A stretch of DNA of 24,525 nucleotides from CAYJFG01 sp964369405. GTDB lineage: Bacteria > Bacillota > Clostridia > Oscillospirales > Acutalibacteraceae. Below, in pieces: positions 1 to 7,895 of this stretch (the first letter of the stretch is position 1; each line of letters starts with the position of its first letter). The position numbers and the translations under genes were made by a program. The stretch is from positions 1 through 24,525 of the forward strand of contig CAYJGB010000028.1 in assembly GCA_964369405.1 (NCBI GenBank), in the 5' to 3' direction. Under the pieces are notes generated by a model. It did not search any database. It saw only the letters and a program-made list of their open reading frames with translations, and was not told where the DNA came from.

Positions 1-9
1 TTTTATGTT

Positions 10-38
10 ATTGTATATTTTTTATCAATCTTTGTCAA
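10..38 (-). promoter_or_regulatory. Divergent sigma-A-type promoter reading off the left edge
   Basis: On the minus strand TTGACA (38-33) is followed after exactly 17 bases by TACAAT (15-10), so a transcript would start near base 3 and leave the window to the left. The gene it serves is not visible. It is back-to-back with the ilvB promoter, so the first 150 bases look like a divergent intergenic region. This is a motif call only, in AT-rich DNA, but the -35 is perfect and the -10 has one mismatch. Confidence 0.55.
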
Positions 39-116
39 GCACTTTACTTATTTAATAAATTTATTATACATTTTTTCTTTTTTTACATTTAATTTACTAA
101 AATAAACTCAAAACAC

Positions 117-145
117 TTGACCGATTTACATAACCATATTATAAT
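117..145 (+). promoter_or_regulatory. Promoter of the ilvBNC operon
   Basis: TTGACC (117-122), a 17-base spacer and a perfect TATAAT (140-145) make a near-consensus sigma-A promoter. Transcription should start near 152, giving a leader of only about 57 bases before ilvB. That is too short for a T-box riboswitch or a classical peptide attenuator. The only structure seen is a weak stem of about six pairs (tacttg with caagta) inside the leader. Repression by a CodY-like or other DNA-binding regulator would be possible but no site was identified. Confidence 0.75.
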
Positions 146-208
146 TAAATGAAATGTACTTGTATTTGTTGCAAGTATAATCTAATTTTAAAGGAGGTTA
201 CAGCTATA

Positions 209-1837
209 ATGATTACTGGTGCTGAAATTATGATTAAATGTTTAGAAAGCGAAAATGTTGATATTATTTTTGGTTATCCTGGTGCTGCCATTTGTCCATT
301 CTACGATGCTTTACTAGAATCTTCAAAAATAAACCATATTCTTGTTAGACAAGAACAAAACTCTGTTCATGCTGCAAGTGGATATGCTCGCTCTATAGGC
401 AAACCAGGTGTGTGTGTTGCAACTTCTGGACCAGGCGCTACTAACTTAATCACTGGTATTGCTACGGCTTATACCGATTCTATTCCTATCATTGCTATAA
501 CTGGACAAGTTAGAAGCGACTTGTTGGGCAGAGATGTTTTCCAAGAAGCTGATATTACTGGTGCTTGTGAACCTTTTGTTAAACATAGCTATATCGTTAG
601 CAAAACTCAAGACTTGCCACGTGTTTTCAAAGAGGCTTTTCATATAGCTACTACTGGTAGACCAGGTCCTGTACTTATCGATATTCCTATCGATATTCAA
701 CAAAACGAGATAGATAATTTTGAATATCCTGATAATGCGCATATCATTGGTTATAAACCAAATGTTAAGGGACATAATGTTCAAATTAAAAAGGCTGCAA
801 ATTTAATAAAATCTGCTAAAAAACCTGTTATTTGTGCAGGTGGTGGCGTACTTAGTTCTGGTGTTAAACTAAAACTTGTTGACTTTGTAGAAAAAACTGG
901 TATTCCTGTTGTTTCTACTATGATGGGTATAGGTATTATGCCGTCTGAGCATAAACAATATTTAGGAATGCTTGGAAGTCATGGCAAAGTAGCTGCGAAT
1001 AGAGCAATTCATAACGCTGATTTAATTATTGTCTGTGGTGCTAGAGTTGGTGACAGAGCAGTAGCAACACCAAATCAAGTGTCAGAACGTTCTAAAATAA
1101 TACATATTGATATTGACCCTGCTGAAATAGGTAAAAACCTTAAGACAACTGTTCCAATCGTTGGCAATATGAGTAATGTTATCAAAACTCTAAGTGAAGA
1201 AGTTGATGATTACTATATACCTACTACTTGGGAAGATGAAACTCAAGAATGGAAAGTAAAATTTTTAAGAAAACCTAACGAATTTGAAGGTTTTGTTGAA
1301 CCTCGTACTTTCATAGCAAAGTTTTCATCAATGCTACCAGATAAAGCGATATTAGTAGCTGACGTTGGACAAAATCAAATATGGTGTGCTAACAACTTTA
1401 AGATAAAAGAAGGCCGTTTTTTAACAACTGGTGGAATGGGTACAATGGGATATTCTATACCTGCTGGTGTTGGTGCAAAATTTGCTAGACCTCAAAGAGA
1501 AGTTGTTGTAGTATGTGGTGACGGTTCTTTCCAAATGGGAATGAACGAACTAGGTACAATAGCACAAAACAATTTAAACATTAAAATCATTGTAATGCGT
1601 AACACTAGATTGGGAATGGTTAGAGAACTTCAAAAAAACCTATATAAATCAAGATATAGCGGTACTTTCCTAGATGAAGAAACTCCTGATTTCTTAAAAA
1701 TAGCAGACGCATATAATATAAAATCTGCAATAGCTAACTCAAACGAAGAAGCTATTGAGATAGCACACGAAATGTTAAATCACAATGGTTCGTTTATGTT
1801 GGTTTGCAATGTACACCCAGACACCCCATCAATTTAA
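209..1837 (+). CDS. ilvB: Acetolactate synthase, large (catalytic) subunit
   Basis: Thiamine-diphosphate enzyme that condenses two pyruvates to acetolactate, or pyruvate with 2-oxobutyrate, at the head of valine, leucine and isoleucine synthesis. The 542-residue protein has the N-terminal FGYPGA motif, the cofactor-activating Glu49 in RQEQ, SGPGATN, and the C-terminal diphosphate-binding motif beginning GDGSF near residue 437 and ending with NN. The open frame extends upstream to 149, but that codon lies at or before the predicted transcription start. The ATG at 209 has AAGGAGGT (191-198) ten bases ahead, and MITGAEI is how the family normally begins, so 209 is chosen. First gene of ilvBNC; ilvN follows after 27 bases. 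Confidence 0.96.
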   Translation: MITGAEIMIKCLESENVDIIFGYPGAAICPFYDALLESSKINHILVRQEQNSVHAASGYARSIGKPGVCVATSGPGATNLITGIATAYTDSIPIIAITGQVRSDLLGRDVFQEADITGACEPFVKHSYIVSKTQDLPRVFKEAFHIATTGRPGPVLIDIPIDIQQNEIDNFEYPDNAHIIGYKPNVKGHNVQIKKAANLIKSAKKPVICAGGGVLSSGVKLKLVDFVEKTGIPVVSTMMGIGIMPSEHKQYLGMLGSHGKVAANRAIHNADLIIVCGARVGDRAVATPNQVSERSKIIHIDIDPAEIGKNLKTTVPIVGNMSNVIKTLSEEVDDYYIPTTWEDETQEWKVKFLRKPNEFEGFVEPRTFIAKFSSMLPDKAILVADVGQNQIWCANNFKIKEGRFLTTGGMGTMGYSIPAGVGAKFARPQREVVVVCGDGSFQMGMNELGTIAQNNLNIKIIVMRNTRLGMVRELQKNLYKSRYSGTFLDEETPDFLKIADAYNIKSAIANSNEEAIEIAHEMLNHNGSFMLVCNVHPDTPSI

Positions 1838-1864
1838 TAATATACATAGAAAGGATTAACATAT

Positions 1865-2353
1865 ATGAAACATACACTTTCTATACTAGTTGAAAACCAT
1901 GCAGGCGTATTAAGCAAAATTTCTGGATTGTTTTCAAGAAGAGGATTTAATATCGACAGTTTAGCAGTTGGAGTAACTAACGACCCTAACATATCAAGAA
2001 TTACAATAGTAGCTGACGGGGACGAATATGTAGTTGAACAGCTAAGTAAACAATTAAACAAGTTAATACCTATAATCAAGGTAAAAACATTAGTAGAGGG
2101 TTCATTTATAAGTCGTGAATTATCAATGATAAAAGTACACTCACCATCTGCAAAAAGAGCAGAGATTATGAAAATAGCTGAACTTATGCAAGCAAAAATT
2201 GTAGATGTAGCAACTAACACAATGACACTTGAGTATACAGATAGCGTTGATAAAATAGAAACGTTAATCAATTTATTAAAACCGTATGGTATACAAGAAA
2301 TTGTAAGAACAGGAACAATTGCAATAGACAAAGGTTCTTCATCTGTGCAATAA
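1865..2353 (+). CDS. ilvN: Acetolactate synthase, small (regulatory) subunit
   Basis: Regulatory partner of IlvB that raises its activity and normally confers feedback inhibition by valine. The 162-residue length is typical. An ACT domain fills about residues 3-75 (HTLSILVENHAGVLSKISGL, then RRGFNIDSLAVG), followed by the conserved C-terminal ALS small-subunit domain. The ribosome site AAAGGATT lies about nine bases before the ATG. It sits between ilvB and ilvC (58 bases to ilvC), so the three are almost certainly co-transcribed. Whether valine feedback is retained cannot be told from sequence alone. Confidence 0.95.
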   Translation: MKHTLSILVENHAGVLSKISGLFSRRGFNIDSLAVGVTNDPNISRITIVADGDEYVVEQLSKQLNKLIPIIKVKTLVEGSFISRELSMIKVHSPSAKRAEIMKIAELMQAKIVDVATNTMTLEYTDSVDKIETLINLLKPYGIQEIVRTGTIAIDKGSSSVQ

Positions 2354-2411
2354 TCTTTATATAGTACGAAGTTAAATATAATATGCCTATCAAGGCGAGG
2401 AGGAAAATAAA

Positions 2412-3407
2412 ATGCAAAAAATTTATTATCAAGAGGATTGTAATTTAAGTTTATTAAATGACAAAACAGTAGCAATTATCGGATACGGTAGCCAAGGACA
2501 TGCTCACGCATTAAACCTACACGAAAGTGGAGTAAATGTAATAGTTGGTTTATATGACGGAAGTAAAAGTTGGGCAAAAGCAGAAGCTGCTGGACTTAAA
2601 GTTATGACAGTTGCAGACGCAACTAAAAATGCTGATATAGTAATGATTTTAATACCTGATGAAAAACAAGGTGATATATATAAAAACGATATCGCTCCAA
2701 ACTTAACATCAGGAAAAGCACTTATGTTTGCTCATGGATTTAACATCCACTACAAACAAATAGTAGCACCAGCAGATGTTGACGTATTCCTAATCGCTCC
2801 AAAAGGCCCAGGACATACAGTAAGAAGTGAATATGTTGAAGGTAAAGGCGTACCATGCTTAATCGCAGTAGAACAAGATGCAACTGGTAAAGCAACAGAC
2901 TTAGGACTTGCATATGCAGCAGGTATTGGTGGTAGCAGAGCAGGCGTATTAGTAACAACATTTAGAGAAGAAACAGAAACAGACTTATTTGGTGAGCAAG
3001 CAGTATTATGTGGTGGTGTTACAGCATTAATGCAAGCAGGTTTTGAAACTTTAGTAGAAGCAGGATATGCTCCTGAAAGTGCATATTTTGAATGTGTACA
3101 CGAAATGAAATTAATAATCGACTTAATATACAAAGGCGGTTTTGAAATGATGAGATATTCAATTTCTGATACTGCTGAGTATGGTGATTACGAAACAGGT
3201 AAAAGAGTAATTACAGAAGAAACTAAAAAAGAAATGAAAAAAGTATTAACAGAAATTCAAGATGGAACATTTGCATCTAAATGGATTAATGAAAACAAAG
3301 TAGGACGTTCACACTTTAACTCATGCAGAAGACTTGGTTCTGAGCACGAATTAGAAGCAGTTGGTAAAGAGTTAAGAAAAATGTACTCTTGGCACGAAGA
3401 AAACTAA
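2412..3407 (+). CDS. ilvC: Ketol-acid reductoisomerase (class I)
   Basis: Mg-dependent enzyme that isomerises and reduces acetolactate or acetohydroxybutyrate, the second common step of branched-chain amino acid synthesis. The 331-residue length matches short class I enzymes. The Rossmann motif GYGSQGHA is at residues 24-31, the LIPDE motif near 75-79, and the all-alpha C-terminal knot domain contains CVHEMKLIIDL. The ribosome site GGCGAGGAGG lies just ahead of the ATG. The cofactor loop reads GLYDGSKSW (residues 46-54), with Tyr-Asp where NADPH enzymes usually keep an Arg (GLRxGS); this may relax preference toward NADH. Last gene of the operon; a strong terminator follows 35 bases later. No ilvD or leu genes are adjacent. 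Confidence 0.97.
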   Translation: MQKIYYQEDCNLSLLNDKTVAIIGYGSQGHAHALNLHESGVNVIVGLYDGSKSWAKAEAAGLKVMTVADATKNADIVMILIPDEKQGDIYKNDIAPNLTSGKALMFAHGFNIHYKQIVAPADVDVFLIAPKGPGHTVRSEYVEGKGVPCLIAVEQDATGKATDLGLAYAAGIGGSRAGVLVTTFREETETDLFGEQAVLCGGVTALMQAGFETLVEAGYAPESAYFECVHEMKLIIDLIYKGGFEMMRYSISDTAEYGDYETGKRVITEETKKEMKKVLTEIQDGTFASKWINENKVGRSHFNSCRRLGSEHELEAVGKELRKMYSWHEEN

Positions 3408-3442
3408 TTATTAAATAATTTTAGTTTTATACAAATTAACAA

Positions 3443-3495
3443 AAGCATAGATACAACTTACATTACGTAAAATTGTATCTATGCTTATTTTTTTA
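3443..3495. terminator. Hairpin terminator between converging ilvC and the licD gene
   Basis: A perfect 14-base-pair stem (3443-3456 with 3473-3486) encloses a 16-base loop that can add a short ttac/gtaa stem. On the plus strand it is followed by a T-rich tract (3487-3495), so it is a good intrinsic terminator for ilvC. The T-tract overlaps the stop codon of the converging gene. On the minus strand the downstream tract is only moderately T-rich, so it may act in both directions but more strongly for ilvC. Confidence 0.85.
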
Positions 3496-5544
3496 TTCTT
3501 TATTATTCTCTTTTAACACACTTAACAAAACATCTGCTAAGTCATTTTCTTTGCTTAAGTCTATAATATCGCTTTTGATTTTGTCTTCATCGTTTTTCAG
3601 CTCATTCAATTTTTCATGTAATAAAGTATGTGTCTGATTTAATAACTCTGTATTTTTAACTGACTTTGTATAATTACTATATTCTCCTAAGTCCGACCAC
3701 ACTATGTCGTGACTGTTTTTTCTCTTGCTAGCGATTACTAGCTCATTATAGTCACCATACAAATATTTTAAGTAATTATCATACTCTTTAGGAACAGGAA
3801 ACTTATAGCCCTCAAAATCCCAATATATAACCTCGTCTAAATACTCTTTTGGGAAATCACCTTTATATATATTTCTACCCATACCATCATATAAAAAGTT
3901 AGTGTTTTTATCTTTAAACCATTTTAGCGATTTAAATTGAAGTTTTTCTGAAGCTGACAAAGTTAGTACCTTTTTTAAAGTATTTGATACTATTGATTGC
4001 ATTTTGCTATTATTTTTAATTTTTCTGTTATTCCACTTGTTAAAAACTAATGCTCTAGTAAGCAAAGTTGATTGTAAATGAATTTTTTTACCAATATTTG
4101 AGTTAGACGTTTTATCATGAGCAAAAATATCAAAGAAAACACCGTTATGCATCTCAGGAAATTTTACAGTCCACTTTGTGGCAAACATTGTATTGTCTAT
4201 TCTAAGTTTTGCAAATATATTATGATACTCCTTATCTAGCTCTGGAGTTTGTAATTTTATGTTACTTGGCAATTCATCTTGTACAACTTCTAAAAACTTT
4301 TCATAATCTTCTCTAAGCATTAAAACATCTGCGTCATCGTCCCATGGAATAAACCCATTATGCCTAATTGCTCCTAAAAGCGTGCCACCTGCTAAAAAAT
4401 ATTTTATATCATGCTTTTTACAAATTCTATCTACTTCTAAAAGATACCCGAGCAGTATATTTTGAACTACTTTTAAATTACCTAAAAACATATCTGTGTA
4501 AACAAATGTTGAATTATCTAATTTTTCAGCCTTCAACATCATATCAATTGCTTCTATCAATTCTACTTTAGGTTTGCAACCGTTAGCAACTATTTTCTGA
4601 TTATTCATATTAACACCGTAACATGGGTCATAGTCACTTCTAATAAGCTTGATTTTACATTGTTCTGGTTGTATATCATGTATCATAGCCGACAACATAC
4701 CTGTTGACACTGTGCTGTTCTTCCCTACTACATTATAAATTGTGTCATCATTAAGTTTTACCATTGCATTATAGATAGCGTTTAAAACATCACTTACATA
4801 GACAAAAGAATACTTGTTAATGCTGTTTACTATTAAATATTCTTCTCCTTTTGAAACAGCTTTAAATAAATCTGTTATAATACTATTCTCAAGAGGTAAG
4901 TCGGCTCCTAAGATAATTCCCATACGCAAAATAATGTAATTAGACTTATTTTTTACAGAATAAACAGAACATAAATTTTCTATAGTCTGAATGAGTTGAA
5001 ATTCAATAGTCTTACTTTTAGAAAAATCCACCCTACCCTTTTCATACTCACTGATACACTTTCCTTTTTCTACAACTCCATAACTTCTATAATCGGATAA
5101 TAAAATAAATCTTTGTACTTTCATTAAAGTAGAGAGTTTTAATATTCTATTAGTAAAATCAATTCTACTCATAAAAAAATCAGTTGAATTCTCAATTTTT
5201 GAATTACAACAACCTGTGTAAACAAAGTAATCTATTTTATCAAAATCTAAATTATTTTCAATTTGGTTAATTGAATAAAACTTAAAATCATTTCTGCTTA
5301 ACAACACTTGTATTTTACTGTTAACAGTAGTGCTATCTTTACTTATAAATATAATTTTCATATTAAGTGAGCGTAAATCATTTATAGTAAACAAAGAGTA
5401 CAGCAAACAACTAGCTGAATTTTCAAACTCACTAGCAACTACTATACTTTTATTTAAAAATTTATCTTTAGGAAATTTCTTTCTAAGTGCCGGAGAAATT
5501 GCCCAATCGTATTGAAACTCACTTAATAGTTCTTTAAAATTCAT
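3493..5544 (-). CDS. Degenerate SDR domain fused to LicD-family phosphotransferase
   Basis: 683-residue two-domain protein. Residues about 30-340 follow the extended SDR (NAD-dependent epimerase/dehydratase) pattern. The Gly-rich cofactor loop is gone (SIVVASEFENSAS at 33-45) and the YxxxK pair reads F174-SKS-K178, so this domain is probably not catalytic. Residues about 360-600 are a LicD domain with an intact core: GGTLLGAIRHNGF (386-398) followed by PWDDDAD (400-406). LicD proteins of this nucleotidyltransferase-like fold transfer phosphocholine or related phospho-groups from a CDP donor onto glycans and teichoic acids. The C-terminal 60 residues are charged and probably helical. Second gene of a minus-strand pair, 15 bases after another SDR-like gene; its ribosome site is weak, suggesting coupling. 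No licA, licB or licC choline genes are nearby, so the group transferred is unknown. Confidence 0.85.
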   Translation of the reverse strand: MNFKELLSEFQYDWAISPALRKKFPKDKFLNKSIVVASEFENSASCLLYSLFTINDLRSLNMKIIFISKDSTTVNSKIQVLLSRNDFKFYSINQIENNLDFDKIDYFVYTGCCNSKIENSTDFFMSRIDFTNRILKLSTLMKVQRFILLSDYRSYGVVEKGKCISEYEKGRVDFSKSKTIEFQLIQTIENLCSVYSVKNKSNYIILRMGIILGADLPLENSIITDLFKAVSKGEEYLIVNSINKYSFVYVSDVLNAIYNAMVKLNDDTIYNVVGKNSTVSTGMLSAMIHDIQPEQCKIKLIRSDYDPCYGVNMNNQKIVANGCKPKVELIEAIDMMLKAEKLDNSTFVYTDMFLGNLKVVQNILLGYLLEVDRICKKHDIKYFLAGGTLLGAIRHNGFIPWDDDADVLMLREDYEKFLEVVQDELPSNIKLQTPELDKEYHNIFAKLRIDNTMFATKWTVKFPEMHNGVFFDIFAHDKTSNSNIGKKIHLQSTLLTRALVFNKWNNRKIKNNSKMQSIVSNTLKKVLTLSASEKLQFKSLKWFKDKNTNFLYDGMGRNIYKGDFPKEYLDEVIYWDFEGYKFPVPKEYDNYLKYLYGDYNELVIASKRKNSHDIVWSDLGEYSNYTKSVKNTELLNQTHTLLHEKLNELKNDEDKIKSDIIDLSKENDLADVLLSVLKENNKE

Positions 5545-5559
5545 ATATAACCAACTTTA

Positions 5560-6627
5560 CTATTTAATACGTTCTCTAAATACCTTTATCGCCTTTTCTA
5601 GCCCATTTTTGATGTTCACTGTTGGTGTATAACCTAAGTTAGAAAGTCTTGAATTATCAAGAGCATTTGGATTAGGTGATAGTGGTGATGTAAATACATC
5701 AAAATCATTGCTAATATCTACACTAGAAACATTTTTATTTTCAAAACAGTTTGAGAAAATCATATAGTAATCCTCATTTTTAAGTATTGAATTATGATTA
5801 CTAATATTATAAGGATAACTATTTTTTCCATTTAACAAAACTAATAAAAATGAAATAACTGCATCAGTTACATAACAATATGAGTTATACTGCGTTGAAT
5901 TTATTTTTAATGATATATCATTTATATTATCCTTATTTTTATCAATTCCACTAAAATAGAACAACTCTTTATCTGTCTTATCATCGTATACACCATAAAC
6001 TACATCTGGTCTTACTATTTTAACATTTGTATTAAACTCTTCATTAAACCTTACACATAACGATTCAGCACATCTATTTGAGAAAGCATAATTATTCTCA
6101 ATTACTGTGTGTTCTAAGTACCCTATATCGTTTTCACTAATAAATTTTTTACTATTATATAACTTACCATAAACTGATGCACTAGATACATATAATAAAG
6201 ATTTGCAATCACGTTCTTTTGCATAGTTTAAAATAAAGTAGGTGTTATCTAAAACTGAAGTTACAACTTCATCAGATAATTTCTTTGAATTTAAATAAAT
6301 GATATAATCTGCCTTTTCATTAATTTCCATTTTACAAGATAAATCTTGCTGTAAAAACACAATATCATCTCTACTAAACAAAACAGAAAACTTATCTTTT
6401 GCATAACTTAAGTCATCTACTAAAGCTATGATATTAATTTTATTATTATACAAGTCATTACGATTTAAAAATGATAATGTCAAATAAAATCCTATGAAGT
6501 CACTTGCCTTCGTTATCAATATAGTATTAGAGCTGAGTTTATCCCAATCTACTGCATTAGAATTTGATATTACATTTACTTCATCATAAAATTCAAGGTT
6601 TAAAACTTCACTAACTTTATAGTTCAC
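5560..6627 (-). CDS. Degenerate extended-SDR (NAD-dependent epimerase/dehydratase-like) protein
   Basis: 355-residue protein of the extended SDR family, the size of GalE-like sugar-nucleotide enzymes. The nucleotide-binding motif normally TGATGFIG reads TKASDFIG (39-46), losing two glycines. In the active site VSSASVYG is kept (147-154) but YxxxK has become Y180-AFS-N184, losing the catalytic lysine. It resembles the SDR half of the LicD fusion and the intact SDR at 12188-13234 in length, N-terminal DWDK segment and the spacing of motifs, so the three look like paralogs. Start is GTG with AGGGGTGA just upstream. It leads the two-gene SDR/LicD operon. Likely a non-catalytic or altered-function partner, perhaps of the LicD protein; this is inference. 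Confidence 0.8.
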   Translation of the reverse strand: MNYKVSEVLNLEFYDEVNVISNSNAVDWDKLSSNTILITKASDFIGFYLTLSFLNRNDLYNNKINIIALVDDLSYAKDKFSVLFSRDDIVFLQQDLSCKMEINEKADYIIYLNSKKLSDEVVTSVLDNTYFILNYAKERDCKSLLYVSSASVYGKLYNSKKFISENDIGYLEHTVIENNYAFSNRCAESLCVRFNEEFNTNVKIVRPDVVYGVYDDKTDKELFYFSGIDKNKDNINDISLKINSTQYNSYCYVTDAVISFLLVLLNGKNSYPYNISNHNSILKNEDYYMIFSNCFENKNVSSVDISNDFDVFTSPLSPNPNALDNSRLSNLGYTPTVNIKNGLEKAIKVFRERIK

Positions 6628-6663
6628 AAAATCACCCCTAACATAAATTAAAAAGAGCTATAT

Positions 6664-6692
6664 AATATAGCATTTGGTATATTGTTTCTTAA
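6664..6692 (-). promoter_or_regulatory. Candidate promoter of the SDR/SDR-LicD operon with palindromic -10 region
   Basis: On the minus strand TTAAGA (6692-6687), 17 bases, then TGC-TATATT (extended -10, hexamer 6669-6664) precede the GTG start by about 40 bases. A perfect 15-base palindrome (gctatataatatagc, 6657-6671) covers the -10 and start region and could be an operator. The rest of the gap, 6693-6881, is AT-rich and shows nothing further apart from the secF terminator at its far end. Confidence 0.5.
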
Positions 6693-6867
6693 TATTTGTA
6701 AAATATTAATACTTCAATACAACTATCACATATCAAACTGCATTTAATAAAATTTAAATGCCATATATATATTTTAGTTGATTTTAAGTAAATGTCAAGT
6801 TAATAGATATAAAAGTAACACAACCAAAAAACGTAAATGTTTATAGGCTATTTCAAAAAATTAAATT

Positions 6868-6912
6868 AACAAATAAACAAACCTCATTTTCAAAACTAAT
6901 CTGAAAATGAGG
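6868..6912 (-). terminator. Terminator after secF
   Basis: A perfect 11-base-pair stem (6882-6892 with 6902-6912) with a 9-base loop lies 23 bases beyond the secF stop. On the minus strand it is followed by a T-rich tract (tttgtttatttg, 6881-6870). It separates secDF from the SDR/LicD operon, so the latter needs its own promoter. Confidence 0.8.
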
Positions 6913-6935
6913 CTATGTTCTTTATTTAATTTATA

Positions 6936-7895
6936 TTATTTTTTATCGGCTTTTGGTTTTGCAATTTTACGCTCTTGCCATTTTACCCATAATGGACCTG
7001 CTATACAAATTGATGAATAACAACCTGATACAACACCTATCATCATTGGTAATGCAAATGATATTACAGAATCTAAACCAAAGTATAGTGCAACACCATA
7101 TACACAGCTGATAGCTGTTAGAGTTGTTATAGAAGTACATATTGTTCTTCTTAATACTTGAGATGCAGATTTGTTAAATAGTAATGTAGGCGCTATTTGT
7201 CCACCTTCTATAGCATTGTTTTCACGCACTCTATCATAGATAACAATTGTATCATTTAGCGAGTAACCTAATATCATAAGTACAACTGCGATAAAGTTTG
7301 AGTCAATTGGCATTCTTAAAATTACGAATGTGAAGTATACTATTAATACGTCGTGGAATAAAGCTACTAAAGCCATCATACCAGCAGACAGACCGTTAAT
7401 CTTTTTAAATCTAAATGTTACATAAAGCACCATTAACACACAAGCTACTAATACAGCTGTTATACATTTAGCAAAGAATCTCCAACCCATAGAAGATTCT
7501 ACAGACCTTGTTTCGTTTTCAACAAAGTTGTTATCTGGATATTCTTCTTGTAATGCATCTGTTAAAGTCTTTTGTGTTTCTAAATCGATAGCATCATCGC
7601 CTGCAAATTGTACTGATACTTTATATCCTGCATCAGCTTGGCTTTCGCCAGCAATAATGTTTTGACTTACATTAAATGAAACTTGTGTTTCTGTTTCTTC
7701 TTGGATAAAATCTTTTAACTCATCTTCATTAATTTCACCAGTGTAAGCATATTCAATAATTGCACCACCAGTAAACTCGATAGCAAGTGTAGTACCAAAT
7801 ATAACATTACATATGATACCTATTGCAAATATACCTAAAGATATACCAAAGAATATTTTATATTTACCAACAAAATCTCTAATTTTTACATTCAT
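6936..7895 (-). CDS. secF: Protein translocase subunit SecF
   Basis: 319-residue membrane protein that, with SecD, uses the proton-motive force to help complete protein export through SecYEG. It has an N-terminal membrane segment (about 13-35), the family motif EFTGG just after it, an extracytoplasmic domain to about residue 135, then five membrane segments with the conserved SLNDTIVIYDRVREN signature. The ATG overlaps the secD stop as ATGA, with GGAGGTG seven bases upstream, so the pair is translationally coupled. Length and order are typical of Clostridia. A hairpin terminator follows. No yajC is adjacent. Confidence 0.95.
   Translation of the reverse strand: MNVKIRDFVGKYKIFFGISLGIFAIGIICNVIFGTTLAIEFTGGAIIEYAYTGEINEDELKDFIQEETETQVSFNVSQNIIAGESQADAGYKVSVQFAGDDAIDLETQKTLTDALQEEYPDNNFVENETRSVESSMGWRFFAKCITAVLVACVLMVLYVTFRFKKINGLSAGMMALVALFHDVLIVYFTFVILRMPIDSNFIAVVLMILGYSLNDTIVIYDRVRENNAIEGGQIAPTLLFNKSASQVLRRTICTSITTLTAISCVYGVALYFGLDSVISFALPMMIGVVSGCYSSICIAGPLWVKWQERKIAKPKADKK

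Noticed and set aside
149..208. In-frame 20-codon extension of ilvB beginning with a Cys-rich stretch, possible leader peptide
   Set aside because: Its ATG lies at or before the predicted transcription start, it has no ribosome site and no stop before ilvB, and it is not a run of Leu, Ile or Val codons.
146..208. T-box or other riboswitch controlling the ilv operon
   Set aside because: The leader is only about 57 bases with one weak stem; a T-box needs well over 150 bases and a T-box consensus, not seen.
1834..2475. 213-codon minus-strand open frame opposite ilvN
   Set aside because: It is the antisense shadow of ilvN, whose ACT-domain coding is unambiguous.
6690..6710. AT palindromes such as aatatt...aatatt upstream of the SDR/LicD operon
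   Set aside because: Expected at this base composition and without a consistent spacing or T-tract.
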